DNA of 64,000 nt from Alternaria dauci (taxonomy: Eukaryota > Ascomycota > Dothideomycetes > Pleosporales > Pleosporaceae): positions 558,001-622,000 of the forward strand of contig NC_091276.1 in the NCBI RefSeq assembly GCF_042100115.1, read 5' to 3'. A program made the position numbers and the translations under genes. The notes under the pieces were generated by a model. It did no database searches. It saw nothing but the letters and a program-made list of their open reading frames with translations, and was not told the DNA's origin. Shown piece after piece: positions 36,700 through 49,520 of the stretch. Positions within the stretch are counted from its first letter, which is position 1; each line of letters opens with the position of its first letter.

Positions 36700-38147
36700 C
36701 CTAATACCTAATTTCTTTAGTATTTAGGCTAGTAATTATAATTTATTTACGAACTATATATTCGTTAGCGTAGTGTATCTTATTACTATATACCTAACAC
36801 TAGTTATTAGCTAATCGTTCTATTACGATAGTGCCTTTAACCTTCTAGTTAGTCTTCTTTAGCTAGCCTATAGTAAGAACTTCGTTGTCTAGTTTAACTC
36901 TTAGGACGATTTCGTAGCCTTCCTTATCCTCTAAGCGTACCTCCTCGTATAGGTCTAAGTCGCTTAGGTTATTATCTAGCTCTATCCTAGCTAGGTAAGG
37001 CGTGCCTTATCTAATTATCTAGATCTTAATAGCTGCCTATTTAACTTATTCTTCTTTACAATCCCTAGTAAAGTGTCCTGTCTTCCCGCATTAGAGATAT
37101 ACTTTATTATTATAACGCCGCTAGCGTTCTTCCTTAGAGAGACTATTATATCTTTTACCTCCTTAAGTTTTCTTATCTTTAGCCTTCTCTTCTACCTTAC
37201 TAGTTATAATAGTATTACTATCCCTATCGAATCTACTACGCTATTTCTTTATATTAGGCAGGTTAGGTTAGAAGTATTTCTTCTAATTATTTTATTCCTA
37301 TAACCTATTATTAATACGCGTAGCTAGCTCGATTAGAGCGTATAGTGTCCTAGGCTTATTATAGTATATAAGGCCGTCCTTAACATTCTCTTTAAGGCCT
37401 ACTTTAAATACTGTTCGAAGTGCCGCATTATCCTAATTAATCTATGCTTATAGTTACTTAAATTCCGCCGTATATACTAATACTAATAAGGTCTACCTTA
37501 GGCGAGTAATCTTCTTCTCTACCTAGTTCTAAGCGTCTACTTCTCTAAAGATACGTCCTATCTCTTACTTAAACTCTATCTAACTTACGAATAAGGTATA
37601 GGTTCCTTCTTTAGTGCCTATATATTCTATATCTAGTAGATAGTTGTCTATATAGGGTTATATCTAATTAGAAGCCTTATCCTTTATGTATATACTAGCT
37701 ATAAGGATCTTTTCCTAGTCGTTAGGTACCTCGTTATACTCGCAGTATAGGTTAATATTAGTAAGAAATACTTATAGCTTTTCTCGTTCTCTACTATATT
37801 TCTCTAGTAATACTATCTTAGGTTTCTTTATAGTAATAAGTTATTTGTTAAAGGTTATTATTAGTTACCCTATAAGCTAATTAATTATTACCTATATCTT
37901 AGTAATCTACTAAGCCTATACATTTATATATTACCTAAGATTCCTAAGCTTAGCGACGTTAAGGTTCTCTCCCTTATTATTAGATACCTCTAGCATCTTA
38001 TTATTTTCTAGGGTAGGGCGTACTAGCGTTAAGGGTCCTAGACCCTAGGCTATATTATTACGTGCGTTTCCCTAATAAGCTATTACTAAATCTTAATTAG
38101 GTAATCCTATTAGTTAAATAGTCTACTAATATCTAAGGTAGTTAAAG
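36700..38147 (-). pseudogene. gag and leader of chromovirus copy 1
   Basis: Minus-strand gag is recognised by the zinc knuckle at about 37100-37057, reading a stop, CGKTGHFTRDC, which fits C-x2-C-x4-H-x4-C with the first Cys mutated. Upstream gag text includes WKEW/QFK-like helical capsid remnants but is broken by TAA/TAG. The leader next to LTR B (about 37860-38147) differs clearly from that of copy 2. Confidence 0.65.
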
Positions 38148-38639
38148 TATTACACGGGGATAGGCTATACTTCTCTAGGCTTAGTCTGTACTAAGGTAAG
38201 GTAGACTAAAGTAGTAGTCTATAAGGTATTATATAGAATAATTAAGTAGAAAAGAGTTATCGTTATTAACTAAGAGGTAATAATACTAATTCTATAAATA
38301 ATAGAATAACTAGTTAATAATCTATATAAGAGATAAACTATTTAAGTTAACTATAATAAGAGTAACAATAAAAACCTTTCTTTCCTTATATCCTCGTTGC
38401 CTTATCTATTACTATTACTACTATCCTATTAGTTGTAGCCTTCTAAGGGATAGTTATAATAGTTAATATCCTATATTAACCTACTATCCTATCCTTAGCG
38501 GGATAGCTCTTCTTAGTAGGATATCTATTACGTAATTAGCGCCCCGTACTAGTTATTACCTTCTAACGTAGTCGCCTAATAGTCTCTTACTATATAACCT
38601 ATATTAAGGAGAGATCCTTCTTATTACCTTATAATATTA
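38148..38639 (-). repeat. LTR B: shared middle LTR
   Basis: A 492-bp repeat, on the plus strand starting TATTACACGGGG (TGTTACAC mutated) and ending TTATAATATTA. It serves as 5' LTR of copy 1 and 3' LTR of copy 2, and resembles LTR A over its whole length. The polypurine tract of copy 2 follows at 38641-38651. Confidence 0.85.
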
Positions 38640-38809
38640 TCCCCCCCTTTTAGGCGTATCGTCTTAATACCCTAGATTTTTATTTTCCTGTGCCTAGCGT
38701 AGTAGTAGAGGCGGAGGTGTAGGTATTCCTGTAGTATTATAACCTCTCCTCCTTCCTTTCCTTACTTCTCCTAACTATACCTAAGGTTTAATTATCCTAT
38801 TATAACTAT

Positions 38810-39370
38810 CTATAGAGTTTAACTACTAAGCGTTATACCCGCGCGACTTAAGTGTAAGAGTAGGGTCTTAAGATAATATTTCGTTATAAGCGCTGTAAGG
38901 AGAAGAATCTCCGTTATTTTATAGATACTATAACTAGTTATTATACTAGCTGTATTTCTGTAAAGGCTAAGTATAGCCTATTTATTTCTAAGGAAGAGTA
39001 GGAGAAGGTTTAGGCTAAGAAGTATAAGAAGAAACTTAAGATTACGTATACGGAAGAGCGTTAGGCCCTCGCAATAATAGAGATTACCTATCTCTATTAT
39101 AAGCTCCTAGAGGTTAAGGCGTAAGAGCACTTATACGCTAATTAAGATCTTACTATCCTAAATCTATAGGATTAGGCGAAAGAGTAAGCTAAGGGGAACC
39201 CTACCCCTAGTATAGACTTTTTACTAACTAAACTATTACTACCTAGACTATTAACTAACTTAGGCTAGTTACAGGTTAACGCCTCCTTTAATCCTTTTTC
39301 TAACTTCTTTTCTTCCCTTAAGGATCTAGTCTTCTCCTCTCTAGGTGTCTCTAGTAGTACTTAAGTACCT
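38810..39370 (+). pseudogene. Antisense accessory ORF with Zn2Cys6-like cluster (chromovirus copy 2)
   Basis: This is the plus-strand counterpart of the 32075-32640 frame. Here the second and fifth cluster positions are still Cys (FRYKRCKEKNLRYF and YYTSCISVKAKYSLF), complementing copy 1, where the third is still Cys. The spacing again fits C-x2-C-x6-C-x8-C-x2-C-x6-C. The coiled-coil-like and Ser-rich sections follow in the same order. Persistence of one frame in two diverged copies, both antisense to pol, argues that it was a real gene. Confidence 0.55.
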
Positions 39371-42300
39371 ATAACTTATAGTTTATTAAATTTTCTTTTA
39401 GTTCCTAAGTGTTCTAGCTCTCTAGCTATCCTAGCTACTTAACTAAGTATTTCTACTAACAACTAATTTTCTGTAGGTCCTTAATTTCCTTAACCTTATA
39501 CTTATTATCTTTAAGCTCTATATTAGTAGCTAGCTTAGCATCTAGAGGTGCTCTTTCTAGGAGTTTCTTATAAAAGACAGGGTAGATATATATACCTAGT
39601 AGGAGTTAAAGTTTATAATTTACATTTCCTATTTCCTCTAGAACCTTAAATAGTCCTACTTAGAGGTTATCTAGTTTCTTACTTAGTCGCTTAGTTTTTA
39701 AGTTCTGTTATAACAGGAAAACTTTATCCCCCTTCTTAAAGGTTAGTCCCTTAATCCTTTACTTATTAGCCGCTTTAGCTATTATAAAGTTCCTATAAAT
39801 AATATTCTTACTTAATTCTTTATATAGTTCTCACATTAAGCGGGCTTTATTGTCTACCCCTACTATAATACTTTCTATATCCTTTAGATCTTAATAAGCA
39901 ACTAGCTTATATCTATAGTTTATATAGTATAGCGAGTACTTTATCGTCGCAGACCTAGTACTATTATAGGCTAATTATACTATTAGTAAGAGTTTAACCT
40001 AGTTATCTTATAACTTATTAGCGTACATCCTTAGATACTATTCTAGTGTCTAGTTTGTTCTTTCCGTCTAGCTATCTGTTTTAGGGTAGAAGCTAGTTAA
40101 TAGCTTCTTCTTTACACCTAACTTTACTAGGAATGTATTCTAATACTTAGAAGTAAAGAGTTTATTACAATTAGTAATAAACTCTTTAGGTATCCTATAC
40201 TCTAACATTAGTGCCTTACTAACCTTATACGCGCATTCTTCTACTATAATAGTTTCTTCTATAGGTATAAACTTTACTCCTTTCGTATAATAACACACAA
40301 TAACTAGGACTATATTATATAATCTTCTAGATCCTAGTTCTAACAATTTTAGGAGCTTTACTATAAAGTCTATTATTACGCTACTCTATAGTCTTATTAG
40401 TAGTAGTAAGGGTTATAATAGGCTATAGGGCTTATATCTTTTAGGTTTATTCTAGTAATAAGCTAAACAGTTACCTAAGACGTCCTATACCTTCACTTAT
40501 AAGCGTAGTATTGTAAACACCTTTAATAGTCGCCTAACCATTTCTTCTAGTAATGTATATCTATATTCTAGGGACTTATATAGTTCCTTAATAAGACTTA
40601 ATCTTATATATAGAGGTATATATATTTAATCGCCTTAAATTATATCTTAGTACTCTCGCTTATCTTGTAATAGTTTGTTAGAGCTATTCTTATCTAGTTC
40701 GAACTACTAGCTAGTAGCCTTCTACTACTATTACTATTAGAGCGTTTCTACCTACTTAGCTACCTTAGCTATCTTAGCTAGTTCTAGCTAGTTATAACGT
40801 AGTGTACTATTAGGTATCTTCCTAAATATAGTGTTATATAGTTCCTTATAACTTTCTTTACGTAAGTTAGATCTCCTACTTAGAGTATCCGCCGCTCTAT
40901 TAAGCGTTCTAGCGTAGTAGGTTATCTTAAAGTTAAACTAAGCTAATATCTTAGCCTATTAGACTTATTATTAGTTAAGTTTCTTTATTATTATAAAACC
41001 TACTAAGTTCTAGTAATTAGTAAAAACCTTAATCTAATATAGTAGTCCTAGTAAATAGACTTCCTACTATTTAAAGGAATTAACTACTCCTAGTAGCTCC
41101 TTATCGTAAACGTTGTAGTTTAGTTCTACTCTAGAGAACTTTCTTAAGTAGTAGAACACTAGTCTCTACTTTTTATCTAGGCACTACTACAATAATACAG
41201 CTCTAAGTATATAATCTAACGCGTTAGTCTTAACTCGCGTCTCTCGTTTTAGGTTATACATTTCTAGTATAGGTGCCTTAAGGAATATCTACTTAATTTA
41301 ATCAAAAGCCTCCTAATATTCCTTATTCTATTTAAAACTAATTTCCTTCTTCGTAATCTTAGAGAGGGGTGTTGTGATCTTTAAGTAATCCTTAATAAAC
41401 TTCTAGTAGTAGTTAGCAAATCCTAGGAAGGATTGCATATCCTTGACTATTTTGGGCGTTAGCCACTCCTATACAGCCGCTATCTTCTTTAGGTTTATCT
41501 TTACTCCCTCTATAGATATAATAAAGCCTAGGTATTCTGTTTCCTTTATATAGAATTTACACTTCCCTAGCTATAGGTACAGCTTATATTCCTTAAGCTT
41601 CCTTAGCACTTTCTTAATATACTCTATATATTCTTCTAGCATTCCGCTAGTATATACTAGTACATCGTTAATATACGCTATAACGAAGATTCTAAGGTAT
41701 TTATAGAGCGCGTTATTAATAACTAACTAAAACGTTACTAGGGCATTTATTAACCTAAAAGGTATTACTATATACTTAAACAGTCTATATTTTATCTTAA
41801 ACGCTGTTCTCTATTCGTGTCCTTCCTTAATCCTAATTTAGTAAAATCCTTCCTAAACGTCAAACTTTATAAACTACTTAGCTCCCTAGAGTTAATCTAT
41901 AAGCTTAGTTATTAGTAGTAAGGGATATAAGTTCTTCTAAGTAACGCTATTTAACCTATAAAAGTTAATACACAGTTACTACTTCCTGTTAGGCTTCTTT
42001 ATAAATAAGATAGGTAAGGCTATTAGGCCTAATCCTAGTTAGATAAATCCCTTCTTTAGATTCTTCTAGATATAATCCCTTAGCTTAGTATTATGCTTAG
42101 GCGATATAGGATACATAGGTCCTAGGCTTAACTTTACCCCTTTATCTAGGATAATCTTATAATCCTAATCCTAATAGTCTACTAAATCTATAGCTTTATT
42201 TTCCTTAAAGAGTTCTCTAAACTTATTAGTCTAATACTCTCTTAGTATCTCTAGTAGTAAGGGTCCTTCCTTTATAGTCGCGACTCGTCTTATCTATATA

Positions 42301-42850
42301 ACTCCTACTCTTTAAGGGTCCTTCTTATAGATTCTTATAATCTTATAAGGTAAGATCTTACTAAACCTCCCGTCCTAGGTTAAGCTCTAGTCCTTTAGGC
42401 TTACTCTTTAGCGTACTCTAGCAACCTTATATATAGGTTCTCTTCTAAGTATCGTCTTTATTTACTAGTTAATAGTAGGGTTATAAGTATCTAGCTAGTT
42501 ATAACTAATTAATATATTTAGTCCTCTTAGCTCTATTATATTAATATTTATTTAGTACTCTATACTAGCTATCCGTAGCTTTATTAATTTAGTTTCTATC
42601 TATATTATGCCGTTTCTATATTCTATAGGTTTCTCGTTAGCTAACAGTACTAATACTAGGTTCTTCTTAACCTAGTAGGGTAGTTCGTATTTCTCTACTA
42701 CTCTAGGTAAGATTATTGTCTGTACGGCCCCGCTATCTATAAGCACCTTAATATTTCGTCCCTATATAGATACGGTCGTAAGTAGCTGCTTTACCTAACT
42801 ATTAGTATCCTACACCTTCCTAAGGGTCGTTTTAGGACTGCCTTTACTAG
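39370..42850 (-). pseudogene. pol of chromovirus copy 2
   Basis: It has the same order as copy 1. The protease motif VLIDSGAV is intact at about 42725-42750. The RT active site AYINDV at about 41655-41680 shows the same first Asp to Asn change. An unbroken integrase piece lies at 40346-40140 (ends YRIPKEFITNCNKLFTS), and chromodomain remnants are at about 39520-39380. Stops are frequent. Differences from copy 1 are mainly CG/TA, TG/TA and CA/TA pairs. Confidence 0.8.
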
Positions 42851-43429
42851 CGTAACTCTATCCCTAGCGGCATCCTAGTTTTTTAACTACCTCTTTCCTT
42901 TATACTAAGGGAAATAGCCTATATTATTCTTTAAGCTATAGTGCGTTAAGTACCTATTATTATAATAGAAGCTCTAATAAATATTCTAGTAAGGTATCTC
43001 CTCCCTAGTAATCCTCTTCTTTAGTTTAGCCTTCTTAGCCTTATAAATCTTATAGTTTATAACCTTATAGATATTTAATAATAGGGTATAATAATAATAG
43101 TTATCTACCTTATATACTTCCTTAAGCTACTTACGATAGAAGTCACACCTATTCCTATATTATATCTATAGAAGTTAGTAGTAGATCTCTACTTTCTTTA
43201 GTTTATATAGGTAGTAGTTATCTACTAGATATTTATCTACCTAGAGGTTTAGGTAATAGTACTAGTCCTAGTCTATTCTATATTCCTCCTTATCCTACTT
43301 ATAGAGTTTATAATTAATCTTATAGTTATACTAATATAAATCCTTATAATCCTTAGTATCTTCCTCTTTATAGGCTTCTTAGTCCTTAACCTTAGCTATT
43401 AGATTATTAAAGTAGGGTTATTAGTATAT

Positions 43430-44877
43430 TACCTAATACCTAATTTCTTTAGTATTTAGGCTAGTAATTATAATTTATTTATAAACCGTATATTCGTTAG
43501 CGTAGTGTATCTTATTACTATATACCTAACATTAGTTATTAGCTAATTATTCTATCACGATAGTGCCTTTAACCTTCTAGTTAGTCTTCTTTAGCTAGCC
43601 TATAGTAAGAACTTCGTTGTCTAGTTTAACTCTTAGGACGATTTTATAGCCTTCCTTATCCTCTAAGCGTGCCTCCTTATATAGGTCTAAGTCGCTTAGG
43701 TTATTATCTAGCTCTATCCTAGCTAGGTAAGGCGTACCTTATCTAATTATCCGGATCTTAATAGCTGCCTATTTAACTTGTTCTTCTTCGTAATCCCTAG
43801 CGAAGTGTCCTGTCTTCCCGTATTAGAGATAAGCTTTATTGTCGTAACACCGCTAGCGTTCTTCCTTAGAGAGACCGTTATGTCTTTTACCTCCTTAGGT
43901 TTTCTTATCTTTAGCCTTCTCTTATACCTTACTAGTTATAATAGTGTCGCTATCCCTATTAAATCTACTACGCTATTTCTTTATGTTAGGTAGGTTAGGT
44001 TAGAAGTATTTCTTCTAATTATTTTATTCCTATAACCTATTATTAATACGCGTAGCTAGCTTAATTAGAGCGTATAGTGTCCTAGGCTTATCGTAGTGTA
44101 TAAGGCCGTCCTTAACATTCTCTTTAAGGCCTACTTTAAATACTGTTTAAAGTGCTGTATTATCCTAATCAATCCGTGCTTATAGTTGCTTAAATTCTAC
44201 CGTATATACTAATACTAACGAGGTCTACCTTAGGTAAGTAATCTTCTTCTCTACCTAGTTCTAAGCGTCTACTTCTCTAAAGATACGTCCTATCTCTTAC
44301 TTAAACTCTATCTAACTTATAAATAAGGTACAGGTTCCTTCTTTAGTGCCTATATATTCTATATCTAGTAGGTAGTCGTCTATATAGGGTTACATCTAAT
44401 TAGAAGCCTTATCCTTTATGTATATACTAGCTATAAGGATCTTTTCCTAGTTGTTAGGTACCTTATTGTACTCGTAATATAGGTTAATATTAGTAAGGAA
44501 TACTTATAGCTTTTCCCGCTCTCCGCCGTATTTCTCTAGTAACACTATCTTAGGTTTCTTAGTAGAAATAGGTCGTTTGTTAGGGGTAGCTATTAGCTAG
44601 CTAATAAGCTAATTAATTATATTCTATATCTTAGCTATCTACTAAGCCTAAATAAGGGCCTATTACCTAAGATTTCGTAGCTCTCTATTACTAGGGTTTT
44701 CCTCTAAGTCTAAGTTAGATGCGTTAAGCATCTTATCGTTAACTAGTGTAGCTACTAGCGTTAAGGGTCCCTAACCCTAAGCCCTATTATTCTATACTAC
44801 TCTTAGGGATGCTATATTAAATCTTAATTAGGTAATTCTGTTAGTTAAACGTCTACTAATATCTAAGGTAGTTAAAG
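43430..44877 (-). pseudogene. gag and leader of chromovirus copy 2
   Basis: The zinc knuckle is at about 43835-43790 (YGKTGHFARDY, with Cys changed to Tyr at both ends). The surrounding gag frame is broken. The leader at about 44590-44877 does not match copy 1 well, although both end in the same CTACTAATATCTAAGGTAG-containing sequence beside the LTR. Confidence 0.65.
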
Positions 44878-45353
44878 TGTTACACAGGGGTTTACTATAC
44901 TTCTCTAGGCTCGATCCGTACTAAGGTAAGGTAGACTAAAGCGGTAGTCTGTAAGGTAATATATAGAATAATTAGGTAGAAAAGAGTTATTATTATAACT
45001 AAAGGATAAATAATACTAATTCTATAAATAATAGAATAACTAGTTAATAATCTATGTAAGAGATAAACTATTTAAGTTAACTACAATAAGTGTAATAATA
45101 AGATCTAATATATTCTTATACCTATTACTAAAGGTCCTATCCTCCTTACCCTCCCTTCTAAGAGGGAGGCCTAGGAGGGCTATAACCTCCTAATCCTCAC
45201 TAGCCTCCTAGAGGCTAGGTCTTAGCGGGATACTATTCCTTTTATATAATCTAGGCCCTGCCCTAGATCTACTTTCATCCATCGTGTCCGCCTAATAGTC
45301 TTCCTTTATACAACCTATATAAAAAGGAAGTAATTCCTTATTACCTTATAATA
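44878..45353 (-). repeat. LTR C: divergent 5' LTR of chromovirus copy 2
   Basis: A 476-bp LTR. About 210 bp at its left and 65 bp at its right match LTRs A and B, but the middle (about 45095-45285) is unrelated and contains GGAGGCC-rich palindromic sequence around CCCTTCTAAGAGGGAGG. In element orientation this replaced block lies in U3, where promoter signals sit. It ends TTATAATA and is followed by the AGTAG target copy. Confidence 0.75.
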
Positions 45354-45358
45354 AGTAG

Positions 45359-45704
45359 ATAGCTATAGGAACTTAGTTAAATATAGAGTAACTTCTAATA
45401 AATCTTAAAAGACTATAAGAAGAAGAGGTAGTCTATCCTAAGAACTATAAGGGAAGAAGAAGAGAATAAGGATAGTATAGTAAGGAAGAATTAAAATTAT
45501 AATAGGAATTAGGGGATATAGTAAAAGAAGGTATAGGATAGATAATTAGTAAATTATACTAAGAGGGAGGACTTTAGTATCTAGTTTAAGATTTATAAGT
45601 CTACTTATTAGGGTTATATATAGGTTTTATTATATAGTAGTAAGTCTAAAGGTTATTCTAGTTTAAGAAGAGGAGGCCTTCTTCTTAAGTAAAGGAAGGA
45701 TATA
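45359..45704 (+). other. 3' internal end of the outer Ty3/gypsy element
   Basis: This RIP-degraded remainder of the outer element between the chromovirus insertion and its 3' LTR would have been contiguous with 31413 before the insertion. The minus strand may hold the beginning of the antisense open frame described at 30730-31418. A GGAGGCC-like purine stretch precedes the LTR at about 45665-45690. Confidence 0.5.
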
Positions 45705-45914
45705 GTAAAGAAACTAAGGGAAGTATAAGTAGTTAAAGAACTATTAGGCTTAGTAGTAGTATAGGAAAAAGAGGCCCTATAGAAACTAGCTAAATAGTAT
45801 TTAGCTATAAAATAAGAACTATAATATATACTCCTTTTAATATTTCTATATCTACCTACTACATTAAGCACCTATTCCTAATAGAGAATTAGTAACAAAT
45901 TACTCTACTATAAT
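45705..45914 (+). repeat. 3' LTR of the outer Ty3/gypsy element
   Basis: The 210-bp partner of 22552-22761, of equal length, with about 20 C/T or G/A differences visible by eye. It is followed by the ACTATA target copy at 45915-45920. Confidence 0.8.
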
Positions 45915-46212
45915 ACTATATAAATCTAACTTTTTATATAATATACTATTTTTAATATTTTTTTTAATAAAAATACTTTATTATATATATATATATTATA
46001 AATTAGAAATAAGAGTTTAATTATTTTATATATTTAATTAGTTATTAGCTAAAGTAGTATTTTTATACTAAAATTTAGCGTAAAATATATATAAAAGCTA
46101 ATAACTTCTTTAATTTTTAGTATTTTTTTTAAATTTTTTAAAGATTCTTAATTTAGAAACTTAGCTCTATAAGTTTAAATTAAAATCTTTTAGTAATAAC
46201 TTATAATTAAAA

Positions 46213-46429
46213 AGTTAGATTTATATAGTAAATTAATAGCTCTAGATCTAGACTATATAAAGCTAAAGTCTAAACCTAGACTTATAGAGCTAAGCTTCTA
46301 GATTAAAAATCTTAAAAATATTTAAAAAAAATATTAAGAATTAAAGAAGTTATAGCTTCTTAAAGTTTCTATTTTTACTAGTAAAACCTACTTAACTAGC
46401 GACTATAATTATCTAGTGCACAGACACGG
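46213..46429 (-). repeat. Right terminal inverted repeat of the second TIR element
   Basis: Inverted match of 22346-22551. Its outer 45 bp still has CG, TG and CA (CTAGCGACTATAATT, TGCACAGACACGG), and is not RIP-mutated, unlike the left arm. It ends at 46429 with TA at 46430-46431. Confidence 0.8.
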
Positions 46430-46431
46430 TA

Positions 46432-46625
46432 GGGCAGGCGTGGGTGGCGATCCGGCGAGGCAGTCGCGTTCGGACGCGCTTGACAGCACATGGCCAGCCA
46501 CTACAAGCAAACGGAGGATGGACAGGGCCCGTGCGTCGTCACTGGAGCTTGCTTCCCTCTTCGCGTGTTCGCGATTTGTCGCTGTCGCATAACGCCGCGC
46601 CAGTTCCCCACGACACGACACCATC
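46432..46625 (+). promoter_or_regulatory. Compact RVB2 promoter next to the island
   Basis: Only 194 bp of normal host sequence lie between the transposon edge and the RVB2 start codon. A basal promoter must be here or inside transposon sequence. No TATA-type box is obvious. Confidence 0.5.
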
Positions 46626-48193
<1,568 letters not shown>

Positions 48194-49520
48194 GCAACCT
48201 TTACTCAATCTCAACGGCGTACAAGGGTTCGGTCTGGGGTCTGGTCAGTGTGTTTGCATAGAGGGTAACCAGTGCCTTGGGCATAGCAAAAAGTCTGGAA
48301 GTGTAATACCAAATACAAACAACGTTATTTTCATGGTACCAGTGGGCATTGTGTTGGTCCATGACTGCGGGCATGAAGATGCGGGCACAGTCACAGCAGC
48401 ACGACTCTATACAACCCTCTCGTGTGGTTGTACGATGGTCTGTGCCGTTGTAATCTACATCGCACGTGTCTTACATGTCCATGTACGATGGATTGGCGAA
48501 CCGCTTTTTCGGACCAGCTATCCTTGTACTTGACAAGCGTGTACGCTGACGGCAATGCAATGTAAAACATGGACGCGCAGGCAAAAATTGTACAAACACT
48601 GGGATGAAGTCAGATCCAGGCGCGTAATTGTCATCCGATAAGGGTCGGATTTAGTGCCGAGAAACAATAGACTGCTGACGAGGCCTTGGTTATAGACAGT
48701 GCCTAGCGAGACGTCCTTTCCCGATTGGCACAAATGCGCATGCGATTTTGCTACTGGAGTACGTAGGCCTAACGCCACGACACATTCCCGAAACAGACAT
48801 TGACAAGAAGACGAAAATGAAGGTGAAGACGAAGGTGAAGATATCCATGGTGGGCTGTATTAAGATCTTCAAAGCAAGACCCACCAGCCACAGCTGCTCC
48901 CTTCTGAGCCACACCAACGGCCGTAACGGCCGGTAGCCGGCATGCGGCTTCCGAAAGCACTCAGCATACAAATCTTGGGAAGCTTAACTACGCAGCGCCG
49001 CGTGTCACTGGACGGCGCCGCCTCTGAAGCCTCCACCAAAGCCGCGATACCCCGGGAAACCGGCACACCTGTAACCGACAAGGGCATAGTTAGTGAATGG
49101 CTCTGCGTAGGACAAGGCTGAGGAAAGTGGATAATGTGGGCGGCACCAGGCACAGACTGGCAGCCTGTCGCGTGCGCGTCATCAAGTACTTGGACTCCCC
49201 TCCCGCACGCTCTGATCGCATGGGTGGCACAGTTGTTCTTCCCTTTCTTATCTGTGTGTGAAGTTTCGCCTGCCATTGTCAGCGGTTGCTTGACGTTATT
49301 TCCGCCTTCCTTCGCCCCACGCTTGTCGATCGTTCGACTTGAGAGCACGCGATCACCTTCCTGAAGCGCTGCTTACGTTCACTTGGTACTGCCTTGGTGT
49401 TTTGGTCGATCATAATAGCAGCAAAGTACAAGTGATACTTCCAGTCGACACTCTTTTGTCGTATTGTACTTGGGACGATATACCTACTCAAAGAGTCCGG
49501 TGCGGACTCCAAACACAGCC
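48194..49520. other. Intergenic region
   Basis: This 1.3-kb gap lies between RVB2 and the LicD-family gene, with no supportable gene. Minor features are a palindrome GGCCGTAACGGCC at about 48918-48930 and a short run of AAGACGAAGGTGAAG-type purine repeats near 48808-48840. Confidence 0.45.

Larger units (their letters stand above)
31419..45353 (-). mobile_element. Two chromoviruses in tandem (LTR-int-LTR-int-LTR), minus strand
   Basis: Three related LTRs at 31419-31909, 38148-38639 and 44878-45353 enclose two full internal regions in the same orientation. The whole 13.9 kb is bounded by one 5-bp target duplication. Each internal region has, on the minus strand, gag with a zinc knuckle, protease, RT, RNase H, integrase and a C-terminal chromodomain, so these are chromoviral Ty3/gypsy elements. 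A polypurine tract AAAAGGGGGGG (31911-31921 and 38641-38651, written as its complement) sits just before each 3' LTR. The 5' leader/gag ends and the outer right LTR differ between the units, so the array is not a simple duplication of one copy. Confidence 0.85.
22552..45914 (+). mobile_element. Outer Ty3/gypsy retrotransposon (plus strand), RIP-degraded and interrupted
   Basis: Direct 210-bp LTRs lie at 22552-22761 and 45705-45914, flanked by ACTATA on both sides (22546-22551 and 45915-45920), a 5-6 bp target duplication in the left arm of the TIR element. Internal coding order on the plus strand is gag-like, protease, reverse transcriptase with YLDDV, RNase H, integrase; protease and RT before integrase defines Ty3/gypsy. 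Without the chromovirus insertion (31419-45353 plus one target copy) it is about 9.4 kb. CpA and TpG are almost absent, so even ATG codons are rare and reading frames are full of TAA/TAG. It cannot be functional. Confidence 0.85.
22346..46429. mobile_element. Second TIR element (TA target), split by the retrotransposons
   Basis: The right end, read inwards on the minus strand, starts CCGTGTCTGTGCACTAG. The left end at 22346 reads CTATATCTATATACTAG, the RIP-mutated form of the same sequence. The inverted repeat then continues almost perfectly for about 200 bp (22346-22551 against 46429-46213), with TA on both outer sides (22344-22345 and 46430-46431). Removing the retrotransposon at 22552-45914 and one target duplication leaves an element of about 715 bp with no recognisable gene. 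A degenerate extra copy of the arm sequence lies inside the right half at about 46090-46170. The left TA is shared with the neighbouring MITE. Confidence 0.8.

Noticed and set aside
37073..37303. Plus-strand 76-codon hydrophobic frame (and 43778-43993)
   Set aside because: Exact antisense of the gag zinc-knuckle region. The hydrophobic look comes from the reverse complement of Lys/Arg/Glu codons.
31419..45353. Simple tandem duplication of one chromovirus
   Set aside because: The right LTR and the leader/gag start differ between units by more than RIP-type changes, so two related elements recombined.
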